A DNA stretch of 64,000 nt from Telluria mixta (GTDB taxonomy: Bacteria > Pseudomonadota > Gammaproteobacteria > Burkholderiales > Burkholderiaceae_D), in assembly GCF_029223865.1 (NCBI RefSeq), contig NZ_CP119520.1:3720001-3784000 (forward strand), given 5' to 3'. Made by a program: the position numbers and the translations under genes. The notes below the pieces were generated by a model, which ran no database searches, was not told where the DNA came from, and was given only the letters and a program-made list of their open reading frames with translations. Below, in pieces: positions 53,360 to 62,495 of this stretch; the stretch's first letter is position 1; the number at the start of each line of letters is the position of its first letter.

Positions 53360-55753
53360 TCATTTGATGCAAACGGCGCGCACCATCTTGATGTCGGTGA
53401 CGCCGCCCAGGATCTTCTCGATGCCGTCCATTTTCAGGGTCAGCATCCCGTCCTCCAGCGCGGCCGCGAGCAGTTCGGCCACGCGCGCGTGCTCGGTCAG
53501 CAGGCGCTTGATACGCTCGCTGCCCAGCATCAATTCATGCAGGCCGACGCGCCCGCGGTATCCCTTGTTGCACTCGGCGCAGCCCACGGCACGGTACAGC
53601 GTGAAGCGTCCCGTGGCATCGCCGTGGCGCTGGCGCCAGCCGGCCAGCACGGCCGCGCGCGCGGTCTGCGGGTCCGTCTTGTAAGAATCCTGGCCGCGCA
53701 ACTCCTCGCAGTATTCGTCGAGCAGCGCTTCCACCTCGGCGTCGTCGGGGTGGTAGGCCTGGCGGCACGCGGTGCACAGGCGGCGCGCCAGACGCTGCGC
53801 CAGGATGCCCAGCAGGGCGTCGGCAAAATTGAAGGGGTCCATGCCCATGTCGAGCAGGCGCACGACGGATTCCGGCGCGCTGTTCGTGTGCAGGGTCGAG
53901 AACACGAGGTGGCCCGTCAGCGACGCTTCGATGCCCGTGCTGACGGTCTCGCGGTCGCGCATCTCGCCGACCATGATCACATCCGGATCGGCACGCAGGA
54001 AGGCACGCATGACGGTGGCGAAGTCGAGGCCCGTCTTGCGGTTGACCTGCACCTGGCGCAGGCCCTTCTGGGTGATCTCGACCGGGTCCTCGGCCGTCCA
54101 GATCTTGGTCTCCGGCGTATTCAGGTGCGCCAGGATCGAGTGCAGGGTCGTGGTCTTGCCCGAGCCGGTCGGCCCGCACACGAAGAACAGGCCGTACGGC
54201 TTGGCGACGGCGGCCTTCAGGCGCGCCAGGTTGTGCGGCAGGATGCCCAGTGCGTCGAGCGGGATCGGCTCGCCCGCTTGCAGGATGCGCATCACGATGT
54301 CCTCGACGCCGCCGCTGGACGGGATCGTCGCCACGCGCAGTTCGATGTCGAGCGGGCCGTACTTGCGGAAGCGGATCTTGCCGTCCTGCGGCTTGCGCCG
54401 CTCGGAGATGTCGAGGTCGCACATGATTTTGACACGTGCGACGAGGGCGTTGCGGTAGCTGGCCGGGATCTCGATGTACGGCACCAGCACGCCGTCCTTG
54501 CGGAAGCGGATGCCCGTCTTGCCGCGGCCCGGCTGGGGTTCGATGTGGATGTCGGACGCGCCCTGGCGATGCGCGTCGACGATGATCCGGTTCAGCAGCT
54601 TGACCAGCTCGTTCTCGACGGCGGCCGAGACCTCGGTGCCGCCGCCGTCCGCATCCTCGTCCGGATCGCTGTCCTCCGCCAGGTTCGACAGCAGTTCGCC
54701 GACACTTCCATCGTCGGCCGCGGCGGCGCCGAAGAACTGGGCCACCGTCTGGTTGAGGTCGTGGCGGGTCGTCACGCGCCACGCGATGCGCGCGCGGCCG
54801 AACACCTGTGCGGCGATGTGGCTGGCGGCCACGCGCTCCGGGTCGAGCGCCATCAGCACGAGGCCGTCGGGACCATCCTCCAGCGGCAGCCAGCCGTGTT
54901 CGAGCGCGTACTGCGGCTTCAGGTTGCGCAGCAGCTCGACGGGCTTCACGCGGTCGGCGCGGAACGGTTCGTAGGGCAGGCCGCAGTACGCCGACAACGC
55001 CTCGCCGATCTGGGCCGGCTTCAGGTGGAAGTCGGACAGCAGCACGTCCTCGATGTCGGCGTCGCGCTCGCGCGCGAGGCGCGTGGCCAGTTCCAGTTCC
55101 TGCACGGCGAGGACCGCACGCGTGACGAGGGCGTCGTAGCGGCCGCGCGGCAGCGGGGCGCGCAGGCGCTGGCTGAATGCGACGGCCAGGGTGTCGCACA
55201 ACTGCTTGATGCCGTCCAGGCACAGCTGGGGGAAGGGGCCGCCGGAACGGTGGTTGATGAACTGGATGACGCCGAGCAGCGCGCCGCCCGCGTCGATCAG
55301 CGGCGCCACCAGCATCTCGCGCGTGCGGTAGCCCGTGCGCTGGTCGACGCCGCGCTGGAAGCGCAGCGTGGGCGCCAGGCGCCGCAGCTCGGCTTCGTCG
55401 TAGACGTCGGCGATGTTGACGGTCAGGCGTGCCAGCGCCACGAAGCCGGCGATGGAGCCCGGCCCGATCGGCAGCTGCAGGTGGCGGATTTCGGACAGGC
55501 CGGTCTTGACCTTGGCGACGAGGGCGTCCTGCGCCGGCGTGACGGCGTACAGGGTAAAACGGTCGGCATCGAACAGGCCGCAGAAATCCTGGCCCAGGTC
55601 GAGCATGATCTGGTCCAGGTTGGCGGTGGCGTGGATCCTCGTGGTGATGGCCTGCAGGCGGCGCTGGAAGTCGAGCCGCCGCGCCGTGTCGTCGGGCGCG
55701 CGCCGGTCGACCCGCCGTTCTCCTGTCTGCTGATCCACGAAATCGTCGCTCAT
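53360..55753 (-). CDS. GAF-domain-fused GspE/PilB-type secretion ATPase
   Basis: 797 residues from the ATG at 55753; the frame is open much further, but upstream codons are the shadow of the MBL gene. Order: an N-terminal GAF domain (about 30-185, with VNIADVYDEAELRRL, YRTREMLVAPL and LLGVIQFINHR), an MshEN-like domain (about 240-330), and the ATPase: Walker A GPTGSGKTTT (about 526), Walker B DPDVIMVGEMRD, and paired cysteines CTAC and CAEC. Such ATPases drive type II secretion or type IV pili, yet no other pilus or secretion genes are here. The start overlaps the MBL stop (TGATG), so the two are coupled. Confidence 0.9.
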   Translation of the reverse strand: MSDDFVDQQTGERRVDRRAPDDTARRLDFQRRLQAITTRIHATANLDQIMLDLGQDFCGLFDADRFTLYAVTPAQDALVAKVKTGLSEIRHLQLPIGPGSIAGFVALARLTVNIADVYDEAELRRLAPTLRFQRGVDQRTGYRTREMLVAPLIDAGGALLGVIQFINHRSGGPFPQLCLDGIKQLCDTLAVAFSQRLRAPLPRGRYDALVTRAVLAVQELELATRLARERDADIEDVLLSDFHLKPAQIGEALSAYCGLPYEPFRADRVKPVELLRNLKPQYALEHGWLPLEDGPDGLVLMALDPERVAASHIAAQVFGRARIAWRVTTRHDLNQTVAQFFGAAAADDGSVGELLSNLAEDSDPDEDADGGGTEVSAAVENELVKLLNRIIVDAHRQGASDIHIEPQPGRGKTGIRFRKDGVLVPYIEIPASYRNALVARVKIMCDLDISERRKPQDGKIRFRKYGPLDIELRVATIPSSGGVEDIVMRILQAGEPIPLDALGILPHNLARLKAAVAKPYGLFFVCGPTGSGKTTTLHSILAHLNTPETKIWTAEDPVEITQKGLRQVQVNRKTGLDFATVMRAFLRADPDVIMVGEMRDRETVSTGIEASLTGHLVFSTLHTNSAPESVVRLLDMGMDPFNFADALLGILAQRLARRLCTACRQAYHPDDAEVEALLDEYCEELRGQDSYKTDPQTARAAVLAGWRQRHGDATGRFTLYRAVGCAECNKGYRGRVGLHELMLGSERIKRLLTEHARVAELLAAALEDGMLTLKMDGIEKILGGVTDIKMVRAVCIK

Positions 55754-56655
55754 CAGAGCTCCATTTCCAGGCCTTCGTAAGCCAGTGTCACGGCGAGGCC
55801 GTTCAACCTGTCCTGCCAGCGTGCGACGGCCTGCGCGAACACGGCTTCCAGCTCGTCGTCCGAGCGGGTCGGCTCGTGGTGGGTGCAGACCAGGCTGCGC
55901 GCGCCGACCTTCAGCGCCAGCGCGATGGCGCCGTCGAACGTGCCGTGGCCCCAGCCCTGCTTGGCCGGATATTCCTCCACGGTGTAAGAGCAGTCGGCGA
56001 CGAGCGCGTCGACGCCTTCCATTGTGCGCTCGATCTCGCGCTCGCGCCGTTCGATTTCGCGCTGCGCCGTGTCGTACGCCGCGCTGCCGGGGGCGTGCGG
56101 ATTGAAGAAGGGTTCGTGGTCGCCCGTGAAGAACATGGCGCGGCCGTTGCATTCCACGCGGTAGCCGAGGTTCGTCACGGGGTGGTTCATCACGACGTTG
56201 TGCACGACCACGTCGCCGACCGCGTGCGGCACGCCGATCTCCAGTGTCCGGTAGTCGATCGTGGCATCCATGCGTTCCTCGCTGACGGGGAAGTAGCTGT
56301 TCTGCAGCTGCACGCCCATCACGTGCTCGATGCCCTGGCCCGTGACGGGATCGTGGACACCGTGCAGGCATACGCGCGTGCCCTTCACGAACAGCGGCGT
56401 GAAGAAGGGCAGGCCGTGGATGTGATCCCAATGGCTGTGCGTGATGAAGATGTTGGCGTGCACGGGCGCGCCGTCTTCCGCGCGCCGGCGCATCAGGTCC
56501 TGGGCGAGCGCGTAGATCCCCGTGCCGGCGTCCAGCACCACGAGGGTGCCGTCGTCGCCGCGCACCTCGATGCACGTGGTGTTGCCGCCGTAGCGCACGG
56601 TACGCGGCCCGGGGGACGGGATCGATCCGCGTACTCCCCAGAATCTGAATTTCAT
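55753..56655 (-). CDS. MBL-fold metallohydrolase (phosphodiesterase-like)
   Basis: 300 residues from the ATG at 56655 (MKFRFWGVRGSIPSPGP), with GAGGAG five bases upstream. Metal motifs: THSHWDHIHGLPFF (HxHxDH), FTGDHEP and CTHHEP. The start WGVRGSIP and DAGTGIYAL are typical of a group of bacterial MBL hydrolases often annotated as phosphodiesterase-like. A cyclic-nucleotide substrate is possible given the neighbours, but this is inference. Coupled to the GAF-GspE gene. Confidence 0.85.
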   Translation of the reverse strand: MKFRFWGVRGSIPSPGPRTVRYGGNTTCIEVRGDDGTLVVLDAGTGIYALAQDLMRRRAEDGAPVHANIFITHSHWDHIHGLPFFTPLFVKGTRVCLHGVHDPVTGQGIEHVMGVQLQNSYFPVSEERMDATIDYRTLEIGVPHAVGDVVVHNVVMNHPVTNLGYRVECNGRAMFFTGDHEPFFNPHAPGSAAYDTAQREIERREREIERTMEGVDALVADCSYTVEEYPAKQGWGHGTFDGAIALALKVGARSLVCTHHEPTRSDDELEAVFAQAVARWQDRLNGLAVTLAYEGLEMEL

Positions 56656-56804
56656 TAGGACTCCTCTTGCTGTGCAGCCTCGTCGTCTGCTCTGTTTTCC
56701 GTCGCGGCCAGGCCAGCACCGTTGCAATATATGTCAGATCATAACGTTTATTTGTAACCGATTATCTGAAATTTGCAATTCTGCATCACTTGGTGTACAG
56801 CGGC

Positions 56805-56821
56805 GTGTAACGACGTTACAC
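56805..56821. promoter_or_regulatory. 17-bp palindrome between divergent signalling genes
   Basis: GTGTAACGACGTTACAC has two perfect 8-base arms around a single central A. It lies in the 210-base gap between the leftward MBL-GspE pair and the rightward GAF-HD-GYP and cyclase pair, 45 bases before the latter's ATG. The gap is AT-rich upstream of it. Likely an operator for an unknown dimeric regulator. Confidence 0.55.
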
Positions 56822-56865
56822 TGTGGCGGAATTTCATCCCGGCAATTAATGTGGCGATCCATCAC

Positions 56866-58485
56866 ATGCAAGAGCTCACCCCGACCAATATCGTAGAGCG
56901 GCTCGACCTGCTCACGGAGGTCAGCGTCGCCCTCGGTGACGGCCACGACATCGGCACCTTCCTCGACCGCATCCTGAAGGTTGCCAAGAGCATGACGCAC
57001 GCGGACGGCGGCACGCTGTACCGCCCGAGCAGCGACGAGCGCAGCCTGTGCTTCCATATCTCGCTGAACGACACGCTGGAACTCTACCAGGGCGGCGCCA
57101 GCGGCAACACGATCGACCTGCCGCCGATCCCGCTGTACGACCAGTACGGCAACAAGAACCTCGCGTCGGTGGCGGCCTATGCGGCCAACTTTCACCAGTC
57201 CGTGAACATCGCCGACGTGTACCAGGCCGACGTCTTCAATTTCTCGGGCATGCGTTCGTTCGACCAGACGTTCGGCTACCGATCGAAGTCGATCCTGACG
57301 GTGCCGATGACGAACCACGAGGGCGAACTGGTCGGCGTGCTCCAGCTGATCAACGCCCGGGACCGGGACACCGGCGAGATCGGCGCGTTCTCCGACACCG
57401 ACCAGCGCTTCATCGAGGCGCTCGCGGCCCAGGCGGCCGTCGCGCTCACGAACCAGCAGCTCGTCGTGCAGATGGAGCAGCTGCTGGAAGCCCTCGTCAA
57501 CCTGATCAACATCGGCATCGACGAAAAATCGCCGTACACGGGCCGCCACTGCCAGTTCGTGCCGGAGCTGACGATGATGCTGGCCGAGGCCGTGCACGAC
57601 ACGGGCATCGGCCCGATGGCGTCGTTCCGCATGAGCGACCGCGACCGCCGCGAACTGTGGCTGGCCGGCCTGCTGCACGACTGCGGCAAGATCACGACGC
57701 CGGTCCACGTCGTCGACAAGGCGACCAAGCTCGAGACGATCTTCGACCGCATCCACATGATCGACACGCGCTTCGAGGTGCTGCTGCGCGACGCCGAGAT
57801 CCGCGCGCTGCGCGCGCAATGCGAACCGGACGCGAACCGCGCGGCGATCGCCGACCGACTCGCGTCCGAGCAGGCGCGCCTGCGGCTTGATCGCGACTTC
57901 CTGCGCCACGCCAACGTGGGCAGCGAAGGCATGTCGCCGGAGGACCAGGAGCGCGTGCGCCGTATCGCCGCATACCGCTGGACGGGGCCGGACGGCGTCG
58001 AACGCGACTTCCTCGACGACGACGAGGTGCGCAACCTGACCGTACGCTTTGGTACACTCAACGACGACGAACGCAAGATCATCAACAACCACATCGTCGT
58101 GACGATCCGCATGCTCGAATCCCTGCCCTGGCCGAAGCACCTCAAGAACGTCCCGGAATACGCCGGCGGCCACCACGAGCGCATGGACGGCAAGGGCTAT
58201 CCGCGCGGCCTCACGCGCGAGCAGATGTCCGTGCAGGCGCGCGTGATGGCCATCGCCGACATCTTCGAGGCCCTGACGGCGCGCGACCGCCCGTACAAGA
58301 AGGGCAAGACGCTGTCCGAATCGCTGCACATCCTCGGCAAGTTCGCCCTCAACGGCCACATCGACCCGGACCTGTTCGACATCTTCGTACGCCAGAAGGT
58401 GTACCTGAAATTCGCGCGCAAGAATCTGGATGCGTCGCAGATCGACCATGTCGACGAAGCGGCGATCCCGGGCTATACGCCGTGA
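56866..58485 (+). CDS. GAF and HD-GYP phosphodiesterase
   Basis: 539 residues from the ATG at 56866 (MQELTPTNIVERLDLL); a GTG at 56851 is possible. The GAF domain spans about 15-190 (VNIADVYQADVFNF, YRSKSILTVPM, LVGVLQLINARD, then FSDTDQ, close to the NKxnFx3DE signature of cyclic-nucleotide-binding GAFs). The HD-GYP domain follows: LLHDCGKITTP (metal HD), NHIVVTIRML, GHHERMDGKGYPRGL (GYP) and ADIFEALTARDRPYK. HD-GYP enzymes usually hydrolyse cyclic di-GMP. It overlaps the cyclase start by GTGA. Confidence 0.9.
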   Translation: MQELTPTNIVERLDLLTEVSVALGDGHDIGTFLDRILKVAKSMTHADGGTLYRPSSDERSLCFHISLNDTLELYQGGASGNTIDLPPIPLYDQYGNKNLASVAAYAANFHQSVNIADVYQADVFNFSGMRSFDQTFGYRSKSILTVPMTNHEGELVGVLQLINARDRDTGEIGAFSDTDQRFIEALAAQAAVALTNQQLVVQMEQLLEALVNLINIGIDEKSPYTGRHCQFVPELTMMLAEAVHDTGIGPMASFRMSDRDRRELWLAGLLHDCGKITTPVHVVDKATKLETIFDRIHMIDTRFEVLLRDAEIRALRAQCEPDANRAAIADRLASEQARLRLDRDFLRHANVGSEGMSPEDQERVRRIAAYRWTGPDGVERDFLDDDEVRNLTVRFGTLNDDERKIINNHIVVTIRMLESLPWPKHLKNVPEYAGGHHERMDGKGYPRGLTREQMSVQARVMAIADIFEALTARDRPYKKGKTLSESLHILGKFALNGHIDPDLFDIFVRQKVYLKFARKNLDASQIDHVDEAAIPGYTP

Positions 58486-60710
58486 AGCTGTTGCGCCGCT
58501 ACGGTCCGCGCTGGGCACTGGGGCTGGCGCTGACGCTGGCCGCGCTGGCCTACGTGATGAACGTGTGGAGCAGCCACGCGATCGCGCGCCAGGACACCAT
58601 CATCGGCGACCTGCGCATGCGCCTGGAAGCCCCCGTGCTCGATCCACGTATCGTGATTGTCGATATCGACACGAAGAGCCTGGGGGAGGTCGGGCGGTTT
58701 CCCTGGAGCCGCAACGTGCTGGCGAAGCTGGTCGACCAGCTGGCCGGGCACTACAAGGCCGGCGCGATCGGCTTCGACATTTCCTTTCCCGAGCCGGACA
58801 CCAGTTCGGGCTACGCCGTGCTGGAGCGGCTGGCGGCGCACGATTTGAAGGACGACGCAGCCCTGCACGCGCGGCTGGCGCAGCTACAGCCGGCGCTCGA
58901 CTACGATGGCCTGTTCGCCAAGGCGCTGCAGGACCGGCCCGTCGTGCTGGGCTATAACCTGGCGGAAGTAAAGCGCGGCGCGCTCCCGTCGCCTGCGTTT
59001 ACGCTGGCCGACCTGAAAGGGCGCGACCTGGTCGCCTACGCCGCGGACGGCTATGAGGCCAACCTGGCGCGCCTGCAGGCCGCGGCACGCGGCGCAGGCA
59101 GCTTCACGGTGATCTCCGATGACGACGGCATGGTGCGATCCAGTTCGCTGCTGCAGCGCATCGGCGACGGCTATTACCCGTCGCTGGCGCTGGCCACGGC
59201 GGCCGTCTGGCTGGACGCGAGCGCGATCGCCCCGGTGTTCGACACGGCGGACGCCGACAGCGGCGCCGCCGACTTCATCCGCCTGTCGGGCACGCGCGGC
59301 GCGCGCCGCATCCCCGTCGGACTGGGCCTCCTGACCAACGTGCAGTTCCGCGGCCCGGGCGGCCCGCAGGGCGGGGCATTCCGTTATGTGTCGGCGGCGG
59401 ACGTGCTGGCGGGGCGGGTGAAGCGCGAGGTGCTGGAAGGCGCGATCGTGCTGGTCGGGACGACGGCGCCCGGCCTGCAGGACTTGCGCGCCACGCCCGT
59501 CAACAAGGAATATCCGGGTGTCGAGGTGCACGCCAACGTCATCAAGTCCATTCTCGACCAGCACTACAAGACGCATCCCGATTACGCGTCGGGCATCGAG
59601 TACATGCAGGTGATCGTCGTGGGTCTGGTCCTGGCGCTGCTGCTGCCGGCCCTCGCGCCAGTGGCGGCCGTGCTTGCGTCCGGCGTGGCCTTCACGGCCG
59701 TGGCGGGCCTGAACTGGTACGCGTACCGCGCGCTCGACTGGACGACGGACATGTTCATCTGCCTCCTGCTGATCGCCGTCCTGTTCGTTCTGAACCTGGC
59801 CTGGGGCTGGTTCTTCGAGCACCGCAAGGGCCGCGCGCTCGTCTCGCGCTTCGGCGAATACGTGGCGCCGGAACTCGTCGCCCAGATGGCCGAGAATCCG
59901 GAAGCCTATACGATGGAAGGAGAAAGCCGCGAGCTGTCCGTGATGTTCGTCGACGTGCGCGGCTTCACGACGATCTCGGAAGGCCTGTCGCCGAAGGCGC
60001 TGCGCGAGTACATCAACCTCTACCTCACCGCGATGTCCGAGGATATCCGCGGCAGCCACCAGGGCACGCTCGACAAATACATCGGCGACGCCGTGATGGC
60101 CTTCTGGGGCGCGCCCGTCGCCTTCGCCGACCACGCGAGCCGCGCGGTGGCCACGTCGCTGCTGATGCAGGCCAGCGCGGCGCGCCTCAACGAGGACTTC
60201 CAGCGGCGCGGCTGGCCGCCGCTCGCGATCGGCATCGGCATCAACTCGGGCCTGATGCACGTGGGCGACATGGGCTCCGCGATCCGCCGCGCCTACACGG
60301 TGATGGGCGACGCGGTGAACCTCGGTTCGCGCCTGGAGGGCATCACGAAGGTGTACGGCGTCGGCATCGCGGTGGGCGAGGCCACGCGCCTGGCGGCGCC
60401 GGAATTCGTCTACCGTGCACTGGATCTCGTGCGTGTAAAAGGCAAGAACGAACCGGTGGCGATCTTCGAACCGCTCGGCAAACCGGCCGATCTCGCCCCC
60501 GCCGTGCTGGACGAACTGGCCGCCTGGGACGCGGCGCTGGCCAGGGTGCGGGCGCAGGACTGGGACGGCGCGCAAGAAGCCGTCGCGGCGCTGCAGGCGG
60601 CGCATCCGCAGCGCGCGCTCTACGCCCTGTACCTGGAACGGATCGCGCACTGGCGTGCCGATCCGCCGGGAGCGGGGTGGGATGGTGTGACGACGTTCGA
60701 GACCAAGTAG
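58482..60710 (+). CDS. CHASE2-domain class III adenylate cyclase
   Basis: 742 residues starting with GTG at 58482, overlapping the upstream stop (GTGA). Order: an N-terminal membrane helix (about 10-28), a periplasmic CHASE2 sensor domain (about 30-350), three membrane helices (about 373-450), and the cyclase domain (about 480-690). The cyclase has metal-binding Asp in MFVDVRGFTT and YIGDAVMAFWGAP; the Lys in LDKYIGD fits ATP as substrate. AYTVMGDAVNLGSRLEG is intact, so it should be active. A short C-terminal helical tail follows. Confidence 0.92.
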   Translation: MKLLRRYGPRWALGLALTLAALAYVMNVWSSHAIARQDTIIGDLRMRLEAPVLDPRIVIVDIDTKSLGEVGRFPWSRNVLAKLVDQLAGHYKAGAIGFDISFPEPDTSSGYAVLERLAAHDLKDDAALHARLAQLQPALDYDGLFAKALQDRPVVLGYNLAEVKRGALPSPAFTLADLKGRDLVAYAADGYEANLARLQAAARGAGSFTVISDDDGMVRSSSLLQRIGDGYYPSLALATAAVWLDASAIAPVFDTADADSGAADFIRLSGTRGARRIPVGLGLLTNVQFRGPGGPQGGAFRYVSAADVLAGRVKREVLEGAIVLVGTTAPGLQDLRATPVNKEYPGVEVHANVIKSILDQHYKTHPDYASGIEYMQVIVVGLVLALLLPALAPVAAVLASGVAFTAVAGLNWYAYRALDWTTDMFICLLLIAVLFVLNLAWGWFFEHRKGRALVSRFGEYVAPELVAQMAENPEAYTMEGESRELSVMFVDVRGFTTISEGLSPKALREYINLYLTAMSEDIRGSHQGTLDKYIGDAVMAFWGAPVAFADHASRAVATSLLMQASAARLNEDFQRRGWPPLAIGIGINSGLMHVGDMGSAIRRAYTVMGDAVNLGSRLEGITKVYGVGIAVGEATRLAAPEFVYRALDLVRVKGKNEPVAIFEPLGKPADLAPAVLDELAAWDAALARVRAQDWDGAQEAVAALQAAHPQRALYALYLERIAHWRADPPGAGWDGVTTFETK

Positions 60711-60801
60711 CGCCGGCGTGTCGGCCGCGCAACGTCCTTGCCCGGTATTCCCCCATCCCGTGGGGAAGAGTTCTGATTTTCAAGTTTTTTTCTCTCAAGC
60801 A

Positions 60802-60843
60802 AGGAAAACCTCTTTACACTCGTAACGAAACCGAGGTTTTCCT
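60802..60843. promoter_or_regulatory. Inverted repeat in the leader of the two-partner secretion genes
   Basis: AGGAAAACCTC (60802-60812) and GAGGTTTTCCT (60833-60843) are perfectly complementary, 20 bases apart, in the AT-richer gap between the cyclase gene and the TpsB gene. It could be an operator or an RNA hairpin controlling the operon; no T run follows. Confidence 0.5.
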
Positions 60844-60910
60844 CTACGCGGAAGTGCCGCAGGCCCGGGAATGCATGGGCCAGAACAACAACGATATGGT
60901 CACCCACAAC

Positions 60911-62485
60911 ATGAAACTACGCTTGGCACGCCTGGTCGCGGGCTCGGTGCTGGCTGCCGCCGTCGGCGCCGCCTGGGCCGACGATGCGATCCGGTTCGAG
61001 ATCAGCCGCTTCGACGTGAGCGGCAACACCTTGCTGCCCGCTGCCGAGGTGCAGGCCGCCGTCGCGCCGTACACGGGCGCGGGTCGCGATTTCGGCGACG
61101 TCCAGCGCGCACTGGAAGCGCTCGAGGCGCTGTACCACGCGCGCGGCTGGAACGTCGTCACCGTCCAGTTGCCCGAACAGGAACTCAATGGCGGCGTCGT
61201 GCGCCTGCACGTCGTCCAGACAAAGGTGCGCCAGGTCGAGGTGACGGGCAACCGCTGGTTCTCCGAGGCGAACGTGCGTGCCGGCCTGCCCACGCTGGTG
61301 CCGGGCGCGACGCCCAATCTGGCGGACGTGTCGCGCAACCTCAGGCTCGTCAACGAGAACCCGGCGAAGAAGGTCAAGCTGAGTCTCGCTGGCGCCGACG
61401 CCAATGGCGAAGATGCGGTCGACGCGAAAGTGGAAGTGGCGGACGAGCGCCCGTGGAAGGTGATGTTCAACGTGGACAACACGGGCACCGAGTCCACCGG
61501 CAAGACCCACGCGGGCGTGCTGCTACAGCATGCGAACCTGTGGGGCCGCGACCACGTGGGCACCCTGCAGTACACGACGACGGCCGAGCGCCCGGACCGC
61601 GTGGCCGTGTGGGCCGCCGGCTACCACGTGCCGCTGTACGCGCTGGGCGATTCCATCGACCTGTTCGCGAGCTATTCGGACGTCGACTCGGGCGCCGTCA
61701 ACGCCGGCCTGTTCGACCTCGCCGTGAGCGGCAAGGGCACGGTCTACGGCGGCCGCTACAACCATGTTCTGCCGAAGCGCGGCAACCTGGAGAGCCGGAT
61801 CGTCTATGGCTTCGACGTCAAGGCCTACCGCAACAACGTCGTGTTCGGCACGCAGAACTTCGGCAACGACGTCACCGTGCGGCCCTTGAGCATCGCCTGG
61901 GCCGGCAGTGTCGCGGCGCCCGATGGCCAGACCGACTTCTCGATCGCCCTGCTACAGAACGTGCCGGGCGGCTCGCGCGGCAGCGCGGACGACTTCGCGG
62001 CCGTGCGCAGCGGCGCCAAGGCCGGCTATCGCATGGTGCGCTTCGCGGCCGCCTTCACCAACGTCATCGCGGCCGACTGGCAGACGCGCGTGCTGCTGAA
62101 CGGCCAGTGGACGCACGACGCGCTGGTGCCGGGCGAGCAGTTCGGCGCCGGCGGCGCGACGACCGTGCGCGGCTTCGGCGAGCGCGATCTCGCGACGGAC
62201 ACGGGCATCGTCTCCAACATCGAACTGTACACGCCGGACCTGTGCGGCCGCGCGGGCTGGCAATGCCGCCTGCTCGGCTTCTACGACACGGCCTGGGGCG
62301 AGCGCAATCGCGCGCTGCCGGCCGAACTGCATCGCACCGCGATCTCCAGCACGGGCCTCGGCCTGCGTGTCTCGGCGGGCGGCGCGGCCAGCGTGCAGCT
62401 CGACTACGGCCACGGCATGCACGTCGGCCAGGTGGCGGCCACCAGCCGGAACAAGCTCCACGTGCGCGTGGCGCTGGCGTATTGA
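60911..62485 (+). CDS. TpsB outer-membrane transporter (ShlB/FhaC family)
   Basis: 524 residues from the ATG at 60911, chosen because it starts the signal peptide MKLRLARLVAGSVLAAAVGAAWA; ATGs at 60875 and 60896 are also in frame, and none has a clear ribosome site. POTRA domains (ISRFDVSGNTLLPAAEVQAAV and VRQVEVTGNRWFSEANV) are followed by a 16-strand-type barrel with the loop-6 motif TTVRGFGERDL. The final strand ends LHVRVALAY, an aromatic end. It exports the TpsA protein encoded ten bases downstream. Confidence 0.92.
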   Translation: MKLRLARLVAGSVLAAAVGAAWADDAIRFEISRFDVSGNTLLPAAEVQAAVAPYTGAGRDFGDVQRALEALEALYHARGWNVVTVQLPEQELNGGVVRLHVVQTKVRQVEVTGNRWFSEANVRAGLPTLVPGATPNLADVSRNLRLVNENPAKKVKLSLAGADANGEDAVDAKVEVADERPWKVMFNVDNTGTESTGKTHAGVLLQHANLWGRDHVGTLQYTTTAERPDRVAVWAAGYHVPLYALGDSIDLFASYSDVDSGAVNAGLFDLAVSGKGTVYGGRYNHVLPKRGNLESRIVYGFDVKAYRNNVVFGTQNFGNDVTVRPLSIAWAGSVAAPDGQTDFSIALLQNVPGGSRGSADDFAAVRSGAKAGYRMVRFAAAFTNVIAADWQTRVLLNGQWTHDALVPGEQFGAGGATTVRGFGERDLATDTGIVSNIELYTPDLCGRAGWQCRLLGFYDTAWGERNRALPAELHRTAISSTGLGLRVSAGGAASVQLDYGHGMHVGQVAATSRNKLHVRVALAY

Positions 62486-62495
62486 GGATCCATCC

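Noticed and set aside
53360-56719. Single 1119-residue protein fusing MBL-like and GspE parts
   Set aside because: The part upstream of 55753 is the out-of-frame shadow of the MBL gene (Arg/His-rich, no homology). The real genes meet at a TGATG overlap.
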